Shown one piece after another: positions 1-8,300 of a stretch of 64,000 bases of DNA. A program made the position numbers and the translations under genes. The notes under the pieces are model-generated. The model ran no database searches, had not been told where the DNA came from, and was given only the letters and a program-made list of their open reading frames with translations. Positions within the stretch are counted from its first letter, which is position 1; the number at the start of each line of letters is the position of its first letter. Source of the DNA: CACIAM-69d sp001698445 (GTDB taxonomy: Bacteria > Cyanobacteriota > Cyanobacteriia > CACIAM-69d); NCBI RefSeq assembly GCF_043235035.1, contig NZ_JAZAQF010000059.1, positions 62,001-126,000 on the forward strand, written 5' to 3'.

Positions 1-1
1 T

Positions 2-739
2 GCCCATCTCTTGCTCTTTCGGTTGCATTTGCCCAACCGCTACTCAGAACATTCCCTGCGTATCGTTGTAGCCATTTTGGGTGCGATCGTCCTGAGTTGG
101 CTGGTGCAAAAGGCTTGGCAATGGGCCAAATCACGCCCGCCCAATGCAAAATTGAGCAATCCAAAAGCCAAAGGCTTGGTGTTGCTCATCACCGGTTTTT
201 TGCTGATTTATCCCTTCACCTTTCCTGGTTTTCCCGCCACGCAATACGAAATTGGCAACCATCCCCAACTCTATGAATTTTTTCAGAACCAACCGGTTAT
301 CATTCGGATTGCTTCCACCACCCGTGAAACGGATAATTTGCCCAGTTTTGCCCAACGCTCCATTGTGGTCGGCCCCGGGTTCACCATGCGCTACCATCGT
401 CGCTATGCCACGGAGCTATTGCAGCGGGCAACGGATTTAATTGTGGGTCAATATACCCCGAACCCCGATCGCCTACGGGAGATTTTGAACCGCTATTCAG
501 TGGATTTTTGGTTGCTTGATCGGGCTGATTTTGACCCCAATCAGCTCCAAAAAATGGGCTGGGTTCGTTGGTTCCGCGCCAGCCCCCAAGAACCCCTGGC
601 GATCGCCCATCGTCAAGCGATCGAGCAATTACGGCGGGGCGAAGTGCCCGTGATGCAAACGCTGCTCGATCGTTGTCAGCAATTCACCGATCAATCATTG
701 GTTGTTCTGAATGGCAACTGCTTAAGATCATCCCTTTAA
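2..739 (+). CDS. Membrane protein, C-terminal part (cut by window edge)
   Basis: The reading frame is open to the left edge of the window, so this is the 3' part of a longer gene; the visible codons start at base 2 and TAA ends it at 739. The visible part has a hydrophobic segment near residues 17-33 (VVAILGAIVLSWLV), a second near 55-70 (GLVLLITGFLLIYPF), then about 170 mostly soluble residues. This is the pattern of the C-terminal tail of a multi-pass membrane protein, for example a cyanobacterial glycosyltransferase-like protein with a periplasmic end. I do not recognise the family with certainty. The next gene, about 100 bp downstream on the same strand, is a GT39-type membrane glycosyltransferase, which fits a cell-envelope role for both. 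Confidence 0.6.
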   Translation, partial: AHLLLFRLHLPNRYSEHSLRIVVAILGAIVLSWLVQKAWQWAKSRPPNAKLSNPKAKGLVLLITGFLLIYPFTFPGFPATQYEIGNHPQLYEFFQNQPVIIRIASTTRETDNLPSFAQRSIVVGPGFTMRYHRRYATELLQRATDLIVGQYTPNPDRLREILNRYSVDFWLLDRADFDPNQLQKMGWVRWFRASPQEPLAIAHRQAIEQLRRGEVPVMQTLLDRCQQFTDQSLVVLNGNCLRSSL

Positions 740-842
740 TTCCATGCATTCAGCCTGTCTGATCAGGGCTAACTGATGAATCTCATTCATTCCTTAATTT
801 GATTCACGCCCTTCATTCCATTGCAGATCAATTTCTCCAAAG

Positions 843-2591
843 ATGACTAACCAAACAATTAGCCAAAAAATTCTGACAGGTTTGCAAAAGGGATTTCAAA
901 TCGGTTTCCAAAGTCCTCGCCAAGCTCCCCGCTGGACAATTTCCTTACCCCTCTTGGGTCTGATTTTGTTAAGTGGTGCGATCGCCCTCTATGGCATTAA
1001 CTGGGGATTGCCAGACTGGAAAGGTTGGGCCGCCGATGAGCTAACGCCAGAACGGGTTTTAGAGGCGATCAATCAAAAATTTGCCAACGGTTGGCACTAT
1101 AAATATCCACCCTTTCACTATTACTTACTGACCCTGCTCTATTCACCCCTGTTGGTGCTGAAACAACTGGGCTGGGTTTCCTTTGAAGATCTGAAAACCT
1201 ATAGCCTTTTGTTCTATCTCAATCGGCTGCTTTGCGTGGTCATGGGCATGGGAACTATGGTCTTGATGGTGCGGTTGGGAGAAATGATTTTTGATCGCAA
1301 AACGGGCTGGCTAGCGGCCTTATCCATGGCCCTCACGCCCCTTTATGTCTACTACGCCAAAATCGCCAACTTAGATATTCCCGTTTTGTTTTGGTCGATC
1401 GGCTTTTTAATTTTCTATGTGGAAATTCTGAACCATCACCGCTTTCGCGACTACATCATCGGCGCAGTTTTAGCCGCGATCGCCGTTTGCACCAAAGATC
1501 AGTTCTATGGATTTTGCATCCTCACGCCGTTCTTTGTGATTTGGCACTATTGGCAAAAACAACGGCTGAGCAACCCTCAATTCACCCTTTGGCAAGCGGT
1601 GCGCGATCGACGGGTGGGCTATGGCCTTGGTGCAGGGGTTGGAGCATTTTTAATTCTGCAAAATGCCCTCTTTAACTTCCAAGGGTTTATCGATCGATTC
1701 AACTTAATTCTGTACGGAGGAGCCAGCATTCGCCCTCGTTACGAAGAAAGTTTGCAAGGGCAGTGGGAAATGCTGGGCCAAAGTTTTGGGCATTTGCAAT
1801 TTTCCTTTGGCTGGCCCCTTTGGTGGCTGGCTTGGGTCGGGATGGCGCTCTATGGCTGGCGATTAGTTCGATCGCTCCGAGGCTATTCCCAACCGGGCCG
1901 CACCTCTCTTCATCCCACCGATCGCCAATGGTTGCCGCTCTATCTTTGGGTTCCCGGTATTTCCTATTACCTGTTTTATATCGCACCTATTTTGTATAAC
2001 GATGTGCGCTATTTAATGCCCTTAATGCCCCTCTTTGCCTTCTTCGCGGGTTTTGCCATGGCCCAGTTGAGCGATCGCCTGAAACCTTGGTTTTTTCCCG
2101 GTGCTTTAATCACCACCCTCGCCTTGAGTTACAGCCTGGGTTATAGCTGGACAGTCAACAGTTTAATGATCCATGATTCACGCTATTTTGTTGAAGAATG
2201 GATGCGATCGCAAATTCCCGCCAATGAATTAATTCTGGAAGTGGGCATTGAAAAATATTTGCCCCGCACCACAGGATTTCAAGCCAAATTGCTCGAAGAA
2301 CCGGACTTGGGACAGGTGAGCGTCCTCAAGCCCCAATGGATTATTGTCAGCAGTGGCTATGACCAACGGCGCTTTCCGCAAAATTCTCCAGGTCACCAAT
2401 TTTTTGAGCAGTTACAATCGGGAAAATTGGGCTACGAACTGGCGCTGCAATACCAAACCAAGCCCAAGTGGTATTGGTTCGATCGCCCCACGGTGACCTA
2501 TCGACTGTTGGATGACATGAAAATTTATTCCAACTTCGACAAAATCGACCCTGAAATCACAATTTATCGATCGAATAAATCGACTGAATAA
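843..2591 (+). CDS. Membrane glycosyltransferase, GT39/ArnT-like family
   Basis: The 582-residue product is very hydrophobic, with many predicted membrane spans (for example around residues 32-50, 120-142, 175-195, 200-220, 255-275 and 370-420). It contains the early acidic loop and aromatic-rich segments (KYPPFHYYLLTLLY, LYVYYAKIANLDIPVLFW) typical of dolichyl-phosphate-mannose protein mannosyltransferase and ArnT-like enzymes, which transfer sugars from polyprenyl-phosphate carriers on the outer face of the membrane. The N-terminal LPDWKGWAADELTPE region matches the family's first loop, which carries the catalytic acidic residue. The acceptor cannot be inferred. The start ATG at 843 follows a 100-bp gap from the preceding membrane protein. 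Confidence 0.75.
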   Translation: MTNQTISQKILTGLQKGFQIGFQSPRQAPRWTISLPLLGLILLSGAIALYGINWGLPDWKGWAADELTPERVLEAINQKFANGWHYKYPPFHYYLLTLLYSPLLVLKQLGWVSFEDLKTYSLLFYLNRLLCVVMGMGTMVLMVRLGEMIFDRKTGWLAALSMALTPLYVYYAKIANLDIPVLFWSIGFLIFYVEILNHHRFRDYIIGAVLAAIAVCTKDQFYGFCILTPFFVIWHYWQKQRLSNPQFTLWQAVRDRRVGYGLGAGVGAFLILQNALFNFQGFIDRFNLILYGGASIRPRYEESLQGQWEMLGQSFGHLQFSFGWPLWWLAWVGMALYGWRLVRSLRGYSQPGRTSLHPTDRQWLPLYLWVPGISYYLFYIAPILYNDVRYLMPLMPLFAFFAGFAMAQLSDRLKPWFFPGALITTLALSYSLGYSWTVNSLMIHDSRYFVEEWMRSQIPANELILEVGIEKYLPRTTGFQAKLLEEPDLGQVSVLKPQWIIVSSGYDQRRFPQNSPGHQFFEQLQSGKLGYELALQYQTKPKWYWFDRPTVTYRLLDDMKIYSNFDKIDPEITIYRSNKSTE

Positions 2592-2608
2592 ACCGCCAAC
2601 TTTTAATC

Positions 2609-3388
2609 ATGATGCCCTCCCCCGCCGTGCCCCGCGCTTCCCGTCGCCCTCGGATCTTCGCGTCCCTCCTGGCTCGTTCTGGGGTGGTGGGCTGGGGATG
2701 TTTGGCCTGTTTACTGATCGGCTGTGGCAATGGGAACCGTAGCGACGCAGCTATTACCACCGAAGTTCCGGCGGCCCCAGCGACCCAGCCTGTGGCCTTG
2801 AACAGCGAGACCCCATCGGCTCCGGGAGCGGGCCAGTCGCCCGCCGTGGATCGGGTGGCGGCGGTGGATGCCAATCGCGAAATCGCTAACGGTCGCCTGG
2901 GGCGGGTGCGGCTGGGCATGACCCTTGCTGAAGCCAAGCGGCTGATGGGACCCAATGTGCGCTGGGAAAATGTGCCTAATCTGCTGGTGGACTTTGGCGG
3001 CATCGCGGCCAAGTCAGGATCGCAAACCCTGTTTTATGTCATTTACGAAGCAGCAGGCGGAACACCACGCGATCGCGACCCGATTTCCATGCTGATGACG
3101 GAGAACGCAGCCTACAAAACCGCCGAAGGAATCGGCCCCGGCAGCTCGATCGCCCAAGCCGAAGCGGTCTACGGCAAAGCCACCCTCAGTTTCAATTGGG
3201 ATGATGAAGCGCGGGAATATGTCAAATTTGCCAGCCAGCCGGTGGGTCTGATTTTTCGCACCCGAGGTCAGCCCGATGACTTCGATGGCAACTATCCCAC
3301 CACCCAAGGCCAAAGCCAGAGTTTTTACAGCACACAACGTTACCGCCCCACCGCAGCCATCAAAGCCGTGTGGGTCGCTTCGCCCTAG
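2609..3388 (+). CDS. Putative lipoprotein of unknown function
   Basis: The N-terminus has basic residues, a hydrophobic stretch and a lipobox (LLIGC, Cys39), so the protein is probably lipidated after signal peptidase II cleavage. A low-complexity Ala/Pro/Thr linker follows. The C-terminal part begins near residue 97 with RLGRVRLGMTLAEAKRLMG, and a related segment GIGPGSSIAQAEAVYGKA comes later; this repeated pattern recalls the SmpA/OmlA/BLIP-like small beta fold. Two ATGs lie in tandem at the start (2609 and 2612). It follows the glycosyltransferase by 17 bp, so they may be co-transcribed. Function unknown. Confidence 0.65.
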   Translation: MMPSPAVPRASRRPRIFASLLARSGVVGWGCLACLLIGCGNGNRSDAAITTEVPAAPATQPVALNSETPSAPGAGQSPAVDRVAAVDANREIANGRLGRVRLGMTLAEAKRLMGPNVRWENVPNLLVDFGGIAAKSGSQTLFYVIYEAAGGTPRDRDPISMLMTENAAYKTAEGIGPGSSIAQAEAVYGKATLSFNWDDEAREYVKFASQPVGLIFRTRGQPDDFDGNYPTTQGQSQSFYSTQRYRPTAAIKAVWVASP

Positions 3389-3430
3389 TCGCGCGACAGG
3401 CTTAATGTATTGGGTCAAAGCGGCAAAGGC

Positions 3431-3483
3431 AGTCGTCGTAACAAGGGGCTTAAGCCCCTTGCTGCCTAACGGTTTGGTGGCGA
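3431..3483. repeat. Dispersed repeat with perfect palindrome, copy 1
   Basis: Contains CAAGGGGCTTAAGCCCCTTG (3442-3461), a perfect 20-bp palindrome, flanked by AGTCGTCGTAACAAG on the left and a TAACGGTTTGGT segment on the right. Related copies lie at 15060-15106, 25553-25582 (inverted, degenerate) and 55484-55535. All are intergenic. It could act as a bidirectional hairpin terminator between the lipoprotein gene and the convergent ankyrin gene. Confidence 0.7.
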
Positions 3484-3528
3484 CAACAGTCAGTTGACTT
3501 GGCCTATCACGTTAAGGCAGCCGCGCCA

Positions 3529-4050
3529 CTAGGGTTCCGCGCTGTCCGCCAACTCCGAAAACCGCTTTGCTCCAGCCGCCCGCAAGCGTTCCGCTCCCTC
3601 GGGCCAATCCATCAACAATGCCTGATCGAGATGGGTGAAGTCGGGGCCATGGTCACCGATTCGGTTGGGGTCGGCCCCGGCGGCCAGCAAGCGGCCGATC
3701 GCGCCGGCCTGTCGCCAAGCCACGGCAAACCCAAGGGGCGTTTCTGAATCATCCGTGACGGCGTTGGGGTCGGCTCCCCGTCGCAACAGCAAATCGATCA
3801 TCGGCAAGTCCCCTTCAACCACAACATGCAGCAGGGGCGTGCAGCCAAAGTTGCCGGGCGGGCCATCCACGGGCGCGCCCCGATCGAGCAGCCAAGTCAC
3901 CATCGATCGGTTGTGCCAAATGGCGTAGTCCAGCAACATGGCTTCGTTGGACTGGTAAAGCTCGGGATGTTTGCCCAACAACAATCGCAGCCGCCGCCGA
4001 TTGCCGCGTTGAATGTAGCTATGCGCTCGACGAATGAGACCAAGACCCAT
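3529..4050 (-). CDS. Ankyrin-repeat protein
   Basis: The 173-residue protein is made of ankyrin repeats. Clear units include LLDYAIWHNRSMVTWLLDRG, then TPLLHVVVEGDLPMIDLLLR followed by RGADPNA, then TPLGFAVAW and LLAAGADPN. Such proteins are cytoplasmic binding modules; no enzymatic domain is attached. There is no signal peptide. Start ATG at 4050. Its partner cannot be inferred from the neighbours, which are a lipoprotein on the other strand and an iron-uptake cluster upstream. Confidence 0.85.
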   Translation of the reverse strand: MGLGLIRRAHSYIQRGNRRRLRLLLGKHPELYQSNEAMLLDYAIWHNRSMVTWLLDRGAPVDGPPGNFGCTPLLHVVVEGDLPMIDLLLRRGADPNAVTDDSETPLGFAVAWRQAGAIGRLLAAGADPNRIGDHGPDFTHLDQALLMDWPEGAERLRAAGAKRFSELADSAEP

Positions 4051-4184
4051 GGGAGATCGACCTGCTGAGGAAATTGGCTGAATTTAGGGGGCGATCGGCT
4101 GGCGGTTTAAGAACGCATTGGAGCAGTTGACAGCAAGTTTTGCGACAGTCTACGCGAGTTACTGTTCAGCGTAGTTAACAGAAA

Positions 4185-4304
4185 TGCGGGGTAGGAGAAT
4201 CGAACCCCTAAGCGTTGCTCTTGGACAAAACACTGTTTCCGGAACTTACACTGCTCGCAGCACATTTGGGTAGTCACCAGACCTTCGCAGCATCGCTACC
4301 CCGC
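4185..4304 (-). other. tRNA-like element: acceptor stem and T-arm around an unusual 87-nt interior
   Basis: Read on the minus strand, GCGGGGTA (4304-4297) can pair with TACCCCGC (4193-4186) as an 8-bp acceptor-like stem followed by A at 4185. The 3' side has a T-arm: GGGG, loop TTCGATT, CTCC, containing the canonical TTCGA. No standard D-arm or anticodon arm is found between them, and the element is about 119 nt long, much longer than a class I or II tRNA. No CCA is encoded, as is also true of the tRNA-Arg in this window. It may be a tRNA pseudogene or a tRNA-like end of another RNA. A small ORF overlaps the 5' part. Confidence 0.4.
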
Positions 4305-4341
4305 ATGAACCGACCGTTGTATAGACAACAGGTGCAATCAT
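4246..4341 (-). CDS. Small ORF (31 aa) with strong ribosome binding site, uncertain
   Basis: The minus strand carries AAAAAAGGAGGAATTA directly before ATG at 4341, an unusually good Shine-Dalgarno with good spacing. The frame encodes 31 residues starting MIAPVVYTTVGSCGVAMLRR and ends at TAA (4246). The ORF runs into the 5' acceptor-like strand of the tRNA-like element described at 4185-4304. I recognise no family. It could be a leader peptide, a tag-like frame or chance; the only support is the ribosome binding site. Confidence 0.25.
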   Translation of the reverse strand: MIAPVVYTTVGSCGVAMLRRSGDYPNVLRAV

Positions 4342-4386
4342 TAATTCCTCCTTTTTTGAAGATAGATGCTGTCTTAGCTAAATAGT

Positions 4387-4403
4387 GGTGGGCAGTGTCC
4401 ACC
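4387..4403. repeat. Short GGTGGGC-type inverted repeat
   Basis: GGTGGGCAGTGTCCACC is an imperfect hairpin followed by CTAC. A near-identical element lies at 17491-17507 (GGTGGGCATTGCCCACC followed by CTAC). Both are intergenic. This type of small GGTGGGCA hairpin is common in cyanobacterial spacers. Confidence 0.5.
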
Positions 4404-4506
4404 CTACTGGCTTCACCGTGCGTTAATCGAATGGATAGTCTTTCTTGGGTGCTTGATATTTTTTGAAACTGCCGCATACTTGATAGCAAAGCTGACCAAA
4501 ATTGAT

Positions 4507-5664
4507 TTAGGGATGACTCAGCTTGGAAACCCTGCGCCGATACTTCCACATCACGAAACCTGTGATTAACAGTGCTAGGGGAGCCAACCCAACGAAAACA
4601 TAAAGAATTCGGGTTGCCAGACCGCCAAAAGTCCCAAAGTGAACCGCATCAAACTGACTAATAATCGCCTCCGCCCGGGTCGGCTTCAGCCCATCAGTCA
4701 GTTGAATTAACTCACCGGTAAACTGATCGATCGCCACTCTGGTATTGCCCCATTGCGAGCGTTCTTGGGGTTGTCGCTTGCTTACGACAAATGGAGAATC
4801 TGGCTTTTGAGGAAGCACAATATAGGTCATCGTCGCATCGGGAATGACCGCTTCGGCTCGCTGGATCAACTCAGCAATAGATAAAGGCTGCTGACTTGGA
4901 ATTGGCTTGGAAACTGGCGCGGCTGGCTTGGGTGTGAAAGTGACAGCATAAATCGCCTCATTCACCTTAGCTTGAGGCACATTCCAAGCAAACCCTGTGA
5001 ACCCAATCAAACCTAAAAAAATTGCAGTAATGATGCCTGAAACTTTATGAATATCAAAGTTGGTTCGTTTGATATGGGCGTTTTTCCACTTGATTTTGAA
5101 TCCAGCCATGAAATTGCGCCAGCCCGGCCACAACACAATGCCAGTGAGGCTCAAGATCAGTGTCAGCAACGCAACAACGCCCATCACGAGAGTGCCTGTT
5201 TCCCCCGCCAGCAGTTTGTAATGGAGGTCATAAATTAGGCCAACCCAACTGCTTTCCCATTCCCGATCGCCCATAATTTGCCCCGTGTAGGGATGCACAA
5301 ACACCTGCCAATGGTGATGGGCTGGGGTTTCCAACCAGGCCTGATAGGGTTCCTGGGCTGATTGGGGTGGCGCAATGGTGTTGAGGTTCCATTGCTTTTT
5401 TCCATAGGCCGCTTTGATCGACTCGATGATGGCAGCAACGGGCACCATTGCCCCCGCAGGCACAACGGTTCCCAGCCGCTGAGCCAGCACCCAATGATCA
5501 ATTTCATGCCAAAAAACGAGGACACTGCCAGTCAAACCTGCGATGCACAACAAAATCCCGATCGCCAAACCTAACCAGCGGTGGATGAAGAAAGAAATCG
5601 TCCTGAGTTTGGCAGAAAACAGGCGAGTGAGTGATTTTGGTAAAGGCTTTTGTGGTGATTCCAT
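4507..5664 (-). CDS. PepSY-associated membrane protein (iron-siderophore uptake context)
   Basis: The 385-residue protein has the PepSY-associated TM helix pattern: a first span with FFIHRWLGLAIGILLCIAGL (about residues 26-48), the W-x-HEIDHW segment, further spans near 155-180 and 210-230 (GIITAIFLGLIGFTGFAWN), and a last span near 355-375 before a basic tail. Members of this family sit in the inner membrane beside TonB-dependent ferric-siderophore receptors and are thought to help reduce or release iron. It lies 49 bp downstream of the receptor gene on the same strand, so it is probably in one operon. Start ATG at 5664. Confidence 0.8.
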   Translation of the reverse strand: MESPQKPLPKSLTRLFSAKLRTISFFIHRWLGLAIGILLCIAGLTGSVLVFWHEIDHWVLAQRLGTVVPAGAMVPVAAIIESIKAAYGKKQWNLNTIAPPQSAQEPYQAWLETPAHHHWQVFVHPYTGQIMGDREWESSWVGLIYDLHYKLLAGETGTLVMGVVALLTLILSLTGIVLWPGWRNFMAGFKIKWKNAHIKRTNFDIHKVSGIITAIFLGLIGFTGFAWNVPQAKVNEAIYAVTFTPKPAAPVSKPIPSQQPLSIAELIQRAEAVIPDATMTYIVLPQKPDSPFVVSKRQPQERSQWGNTRVAIDQFTGELIQLTDGLKPTRAEAIISQFDAVHFGTFGGLATRILYVFVGLAPLALLITGFVMWKYRRRVSKLSHP

Positions 5665-5713
5665 TTCATGCTTACCCCGGCTGATGAATACTGAGCGATC
5701 TCCGATCGCTGAG

Positions 5714-8203
5714 CTAAAATGTCCAAGAAAAACTGGCTTGCACGGTCAGCGGCGCACCATAAAAAATGCGGTTGCGATTGAAAGACCCTTCAAAGTACTC
5801 CACATCAAAGAGGTTTTTGATGTTGATTGCCGCGCGGAATCCGTTCCGTTTATAAAAAATTGCGGCATCAGTTGTTAGGTAGCTCGGCAACTCAAACGTA
5901 TTGGCATTGTCACCTGCGCGATCGCCCACGTAAAACAAGCCCACACCAAATCCCAACCCTTGCAAATCGCCTTCCTGAATTTCGTAGGTTGTCCACAAAC
6001 TTGTAGCATGGGGCGCAGTGCGTTGGACGCGATTATTCACCAGATCCGAGTTATTGTCCTCGGTGATTCTTGCGTCGTTGTAAGCATAGCTGGCAAAGAT
6101 ATTCCACCCTGGCAAAATCTCTCCAGCCACGCTGAGTTCAACCCCTTGACTCCGCTGCTCTCCCGTTTGCACTGAGAAGTTGTCATCAACGGGATCGGTG
6201 GTCAGCACATTTTTTTGAGTGATGTTGTACCATGCCAAGGTTGCAGAAAGCCGATCGCTTAAATCGGCTTTCACACCAATTTCAAACTGGGTTCCTCGGG
6301 TAGGCTCAAAAGTACTGTCGTCGCGAGAACGACCAATAGTTGGTTCAAACGATCGACTGTAGTTGGCGTACAGGGAAAGCGGTTCGATCGGTTGATAGAC
6401 AATCCCTAAACGCGGACTGAACGCCTCGCCCGACTGAACCAGATCGGGATTGCCGAAATCGCCAGTCTGTCTAAACATGTCAAACCGACCACCGATCAGC
6501 ACCTTCAAGTTGTCTGCTAGGGTGATTTGATCTTGCAGCAAAATCCCCAGTTCATCGGTCACAATGCTGTCTTCACTGCTAAAGGTCACCGCGCCAGGCG
6601 ATGCGTCAAAGGTGGGATCAAATAGATCAATGGGCGGCCCTTCTAGCCCTGTGAAGAGTAGTTCAATATCCGATCGCCCTAAATCAACCCCAAATAATAA
6701 TTGATGCTGAATGGAGCCAGTTGCGAACTTACCCACCACATTCGTAGTCATCCGATAGTCAAAATACTGATCGGAAATGTCAGAGAAGCTGGTTGACAAA
6801 GTTCGATTGTCAGCACCAAGCGCTCCCGGAAATCGGCCAAAGGTGTCAAACTCCATCGACCCATATCGAAACGCATGATTTAATGACCAACTTTCATTAA
6901 ATTGATGCTCCAGCTTATAGCCAATTCGGGCCTGTCTAACCTCAGCATCACTTTCCGTCAGGTTGCGGCTGCGCGGCACATTCCCAAGGGGGTTATCCAA
7001 AATTGTGCCCACAATCGGCAATCCATGGGTGGCATTATCGCGCAGTAAGTGCTTATAAGTACCTTCAATGCTGAGTGTGGTGTGGTCACCCAAGGCAAAA
7101 CTCAGAACCGGCGCAATCACGAAGTTTCTGGTTCGGCTGGAATCCGTGAAAAGTTCTTGGTCTCGATAGGAAGAATTCAGTCGATAAAGAATGTTTTTGT
7201 CGCGATCGAGGGGGCCAGACAAATCCACTTCGCCCCGGTAAAAATCGAAGCTGCCCGCGCTCGCTTCCACGAAGTAATAGGGATCGCTTAAAGGGCGCTT
7301 GGTAACAAAGTTGATCGTTCCTCCCGGAGAGGATGAGCCAAACAAAATGGAGTTGGGCCCTTGGAGCACTTCAATTTGCTCAATACCCGTGAGGTCAGGG
7401 CCAATATTGGCAGAGACACCGTTAAAGTCCCGTGCGACTATGCCATCGACGGTGGGCGAGGTGAAAAATCCTCGCACCTGTGCCCGCACCGCGTCAAAGT
7501 TAGACGGCGAGCCAACCCGCACACTGGGCGCATTCAGCAATGCACTGGTCACGTCAGCCCGTTGATCTTGCAGCAGTTCTTGGGGAATGATTTGGATCGA
7601 TTGGGGAATATCGCGTAAGGGCGTATCTGTCCGCGTTGCGGTGGAGGAGTTTGGCACGCGATAGCCCCGTTGCCCTGCTCCGGTGACCACGAGTTCCTCG
7701 TCTGGCTCCTCCCCGGCAGGGTTGAGGCTATAGGCCAGGCCGGCGGTAGTCAGGATCACTTCTGTGGTGGGCGGGGCGTTGGTTCCGGTGACGCTGACCC
7801 GGATGGTGTTGCTGTCTTGCTGCGTCACCTGCACCGTGGCAATGTCGGCGATCGGGTTCTCCGCCACAAAGGCTTGTCCTGCTGGGAGCGCCAGCACGGC
7901 ATTTGGAATATCAGCAACGAGGCTATTGCCCTCGGTGCGAAACTGAGTCGCATCAATTTGCAGGGGCTGATCTTCGGCGGTTTCCAGAACGATTTCGAGT
8001 TCCGTATCAATACGGTTCAGTTGCACGCCGGTTACTTGTACGGTGGTGCGCTCAATTTGCGCCCGCCACTCTTGGAGGCTGGTTGCGGGCTGCCCTAGGT
8101 CTTGTATTCGGGGAATTTGAGCGCTGTCCTCGGCCCAAGCGGCCTGCGGCCCCACCACGGACAGCACAGTCGCCACAACCAGACCCGACAACCGATTCAC
8201 CAT
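5714..8203 (-). CDS. TonB-dependent siderophore receptor with N-terminal AMIN domain
   Basis: The 829-residue protein has a signal peptide (about residues 1-24, ending AAWA), an AMIN domain (about 45-150), a TonB-box-like EELVVTG, a plug domain (TRTDTPLRDIPQSIQIIPQ onward) and a long outer-membrane beta-barrel ending in aromatic F-S-W-T-F. The plug shows VLQGPNSILFGSSSPGGTIN, typical of ferric-siderophore receptors. The AMIN-plus-receptor fusion is common in cyanobacteria. It imports a ferric siderophore with energy from TonB/ExbBD, which are not nearby. An AraC regulator ends 97 bp upstream and a PepSY protein follows. No siderophore synthesis genes are in the window, so a xenosiderophore is possible. 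Confidence 0.93.
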   Translation of the reverse strand: MVNRLSGLVVATVLSVVGPQAAWAEDSAQIPRIQDLGQPATSLQEWRAQIERTTVQVTGVQLNRIDTELEIVLETAEDQPLQIDATQFRTEGNSLVADIPNAVLALPAGQAFVAENPIADIATVQVTQQDSNTIRVSVTGTNAPPTTEVILTTAGLAYSLNPAGEEPDEELVVTGAGQRGYRVPNSSTATRTDTPLRDIPQSIQIIPQELLQDQRADVTSALLNAPSVRVGSPSNFDAVRAQVRGFFTSPTVDGIVARDFNGVSANIGPDLTGIEQIEVLQGPNSILFGSSSPGGTINFVTKRPLSDPYYFVEASAGSFDFYRGEVDLSGPLDRDKNILYRLNSSYRDQELFTDSSRTRNFVIAPVLSFALGDHTTLSIEGTYKHLLRDNATHGLPIVGTILDNPLGNVPRSRNLTESDAEVRQARIGYKLEHQFNESWSLNHAFRYGSMEFDTFGRFPGALGADNRTLSTSFSDISDQYFDYRMTTNVVGKFATGSIQHQLLFGVDLGRSDIELLFTGLEGPPIDLFDPTFDASPGAVTFSSEDSIVTDELGILLQDQITLADNLKVLIGGRFDMFRQTGDFGNPDLVQSGEAFSPRLGIVYQPIEPLSLYANYSRSFEPTIGRSRDDSTFEPTRGTQFEIGVKADLSDRLSATLAWYNITQKNVLTTDPVDDNFSVQTGEQRSQGVELSVAGEILPGWNIFASYAYNDARITEDNNSDLVNNRVQRTAPHATSLWTTYEIQEGDLQGLGFGVGLFYVGDRAGDNANTFELPSYLTTDAAIFYKRNGFRAAINIKNLFDVEYFEGSFNRNRIFYGAPLTVQASFSWTF

Positions 8204-8300
8204 GACCCCACACCGCAGTTGAGAAAGACTTTCAGGAGCCTAGCAAGGGCGAACAGCAAAACAAAGCCGTTTTGGTGAGTCGCGGTACTTTTTTTGAGGG

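Noticed and set aside
4274..4549. 91-codon minus-strand ORF between the PepSY gene and the ankyrin gene
   Set aside because: It overlaps the PepSY 3' end and the tRNA-like element, has no ribosome site and no family resemblance.
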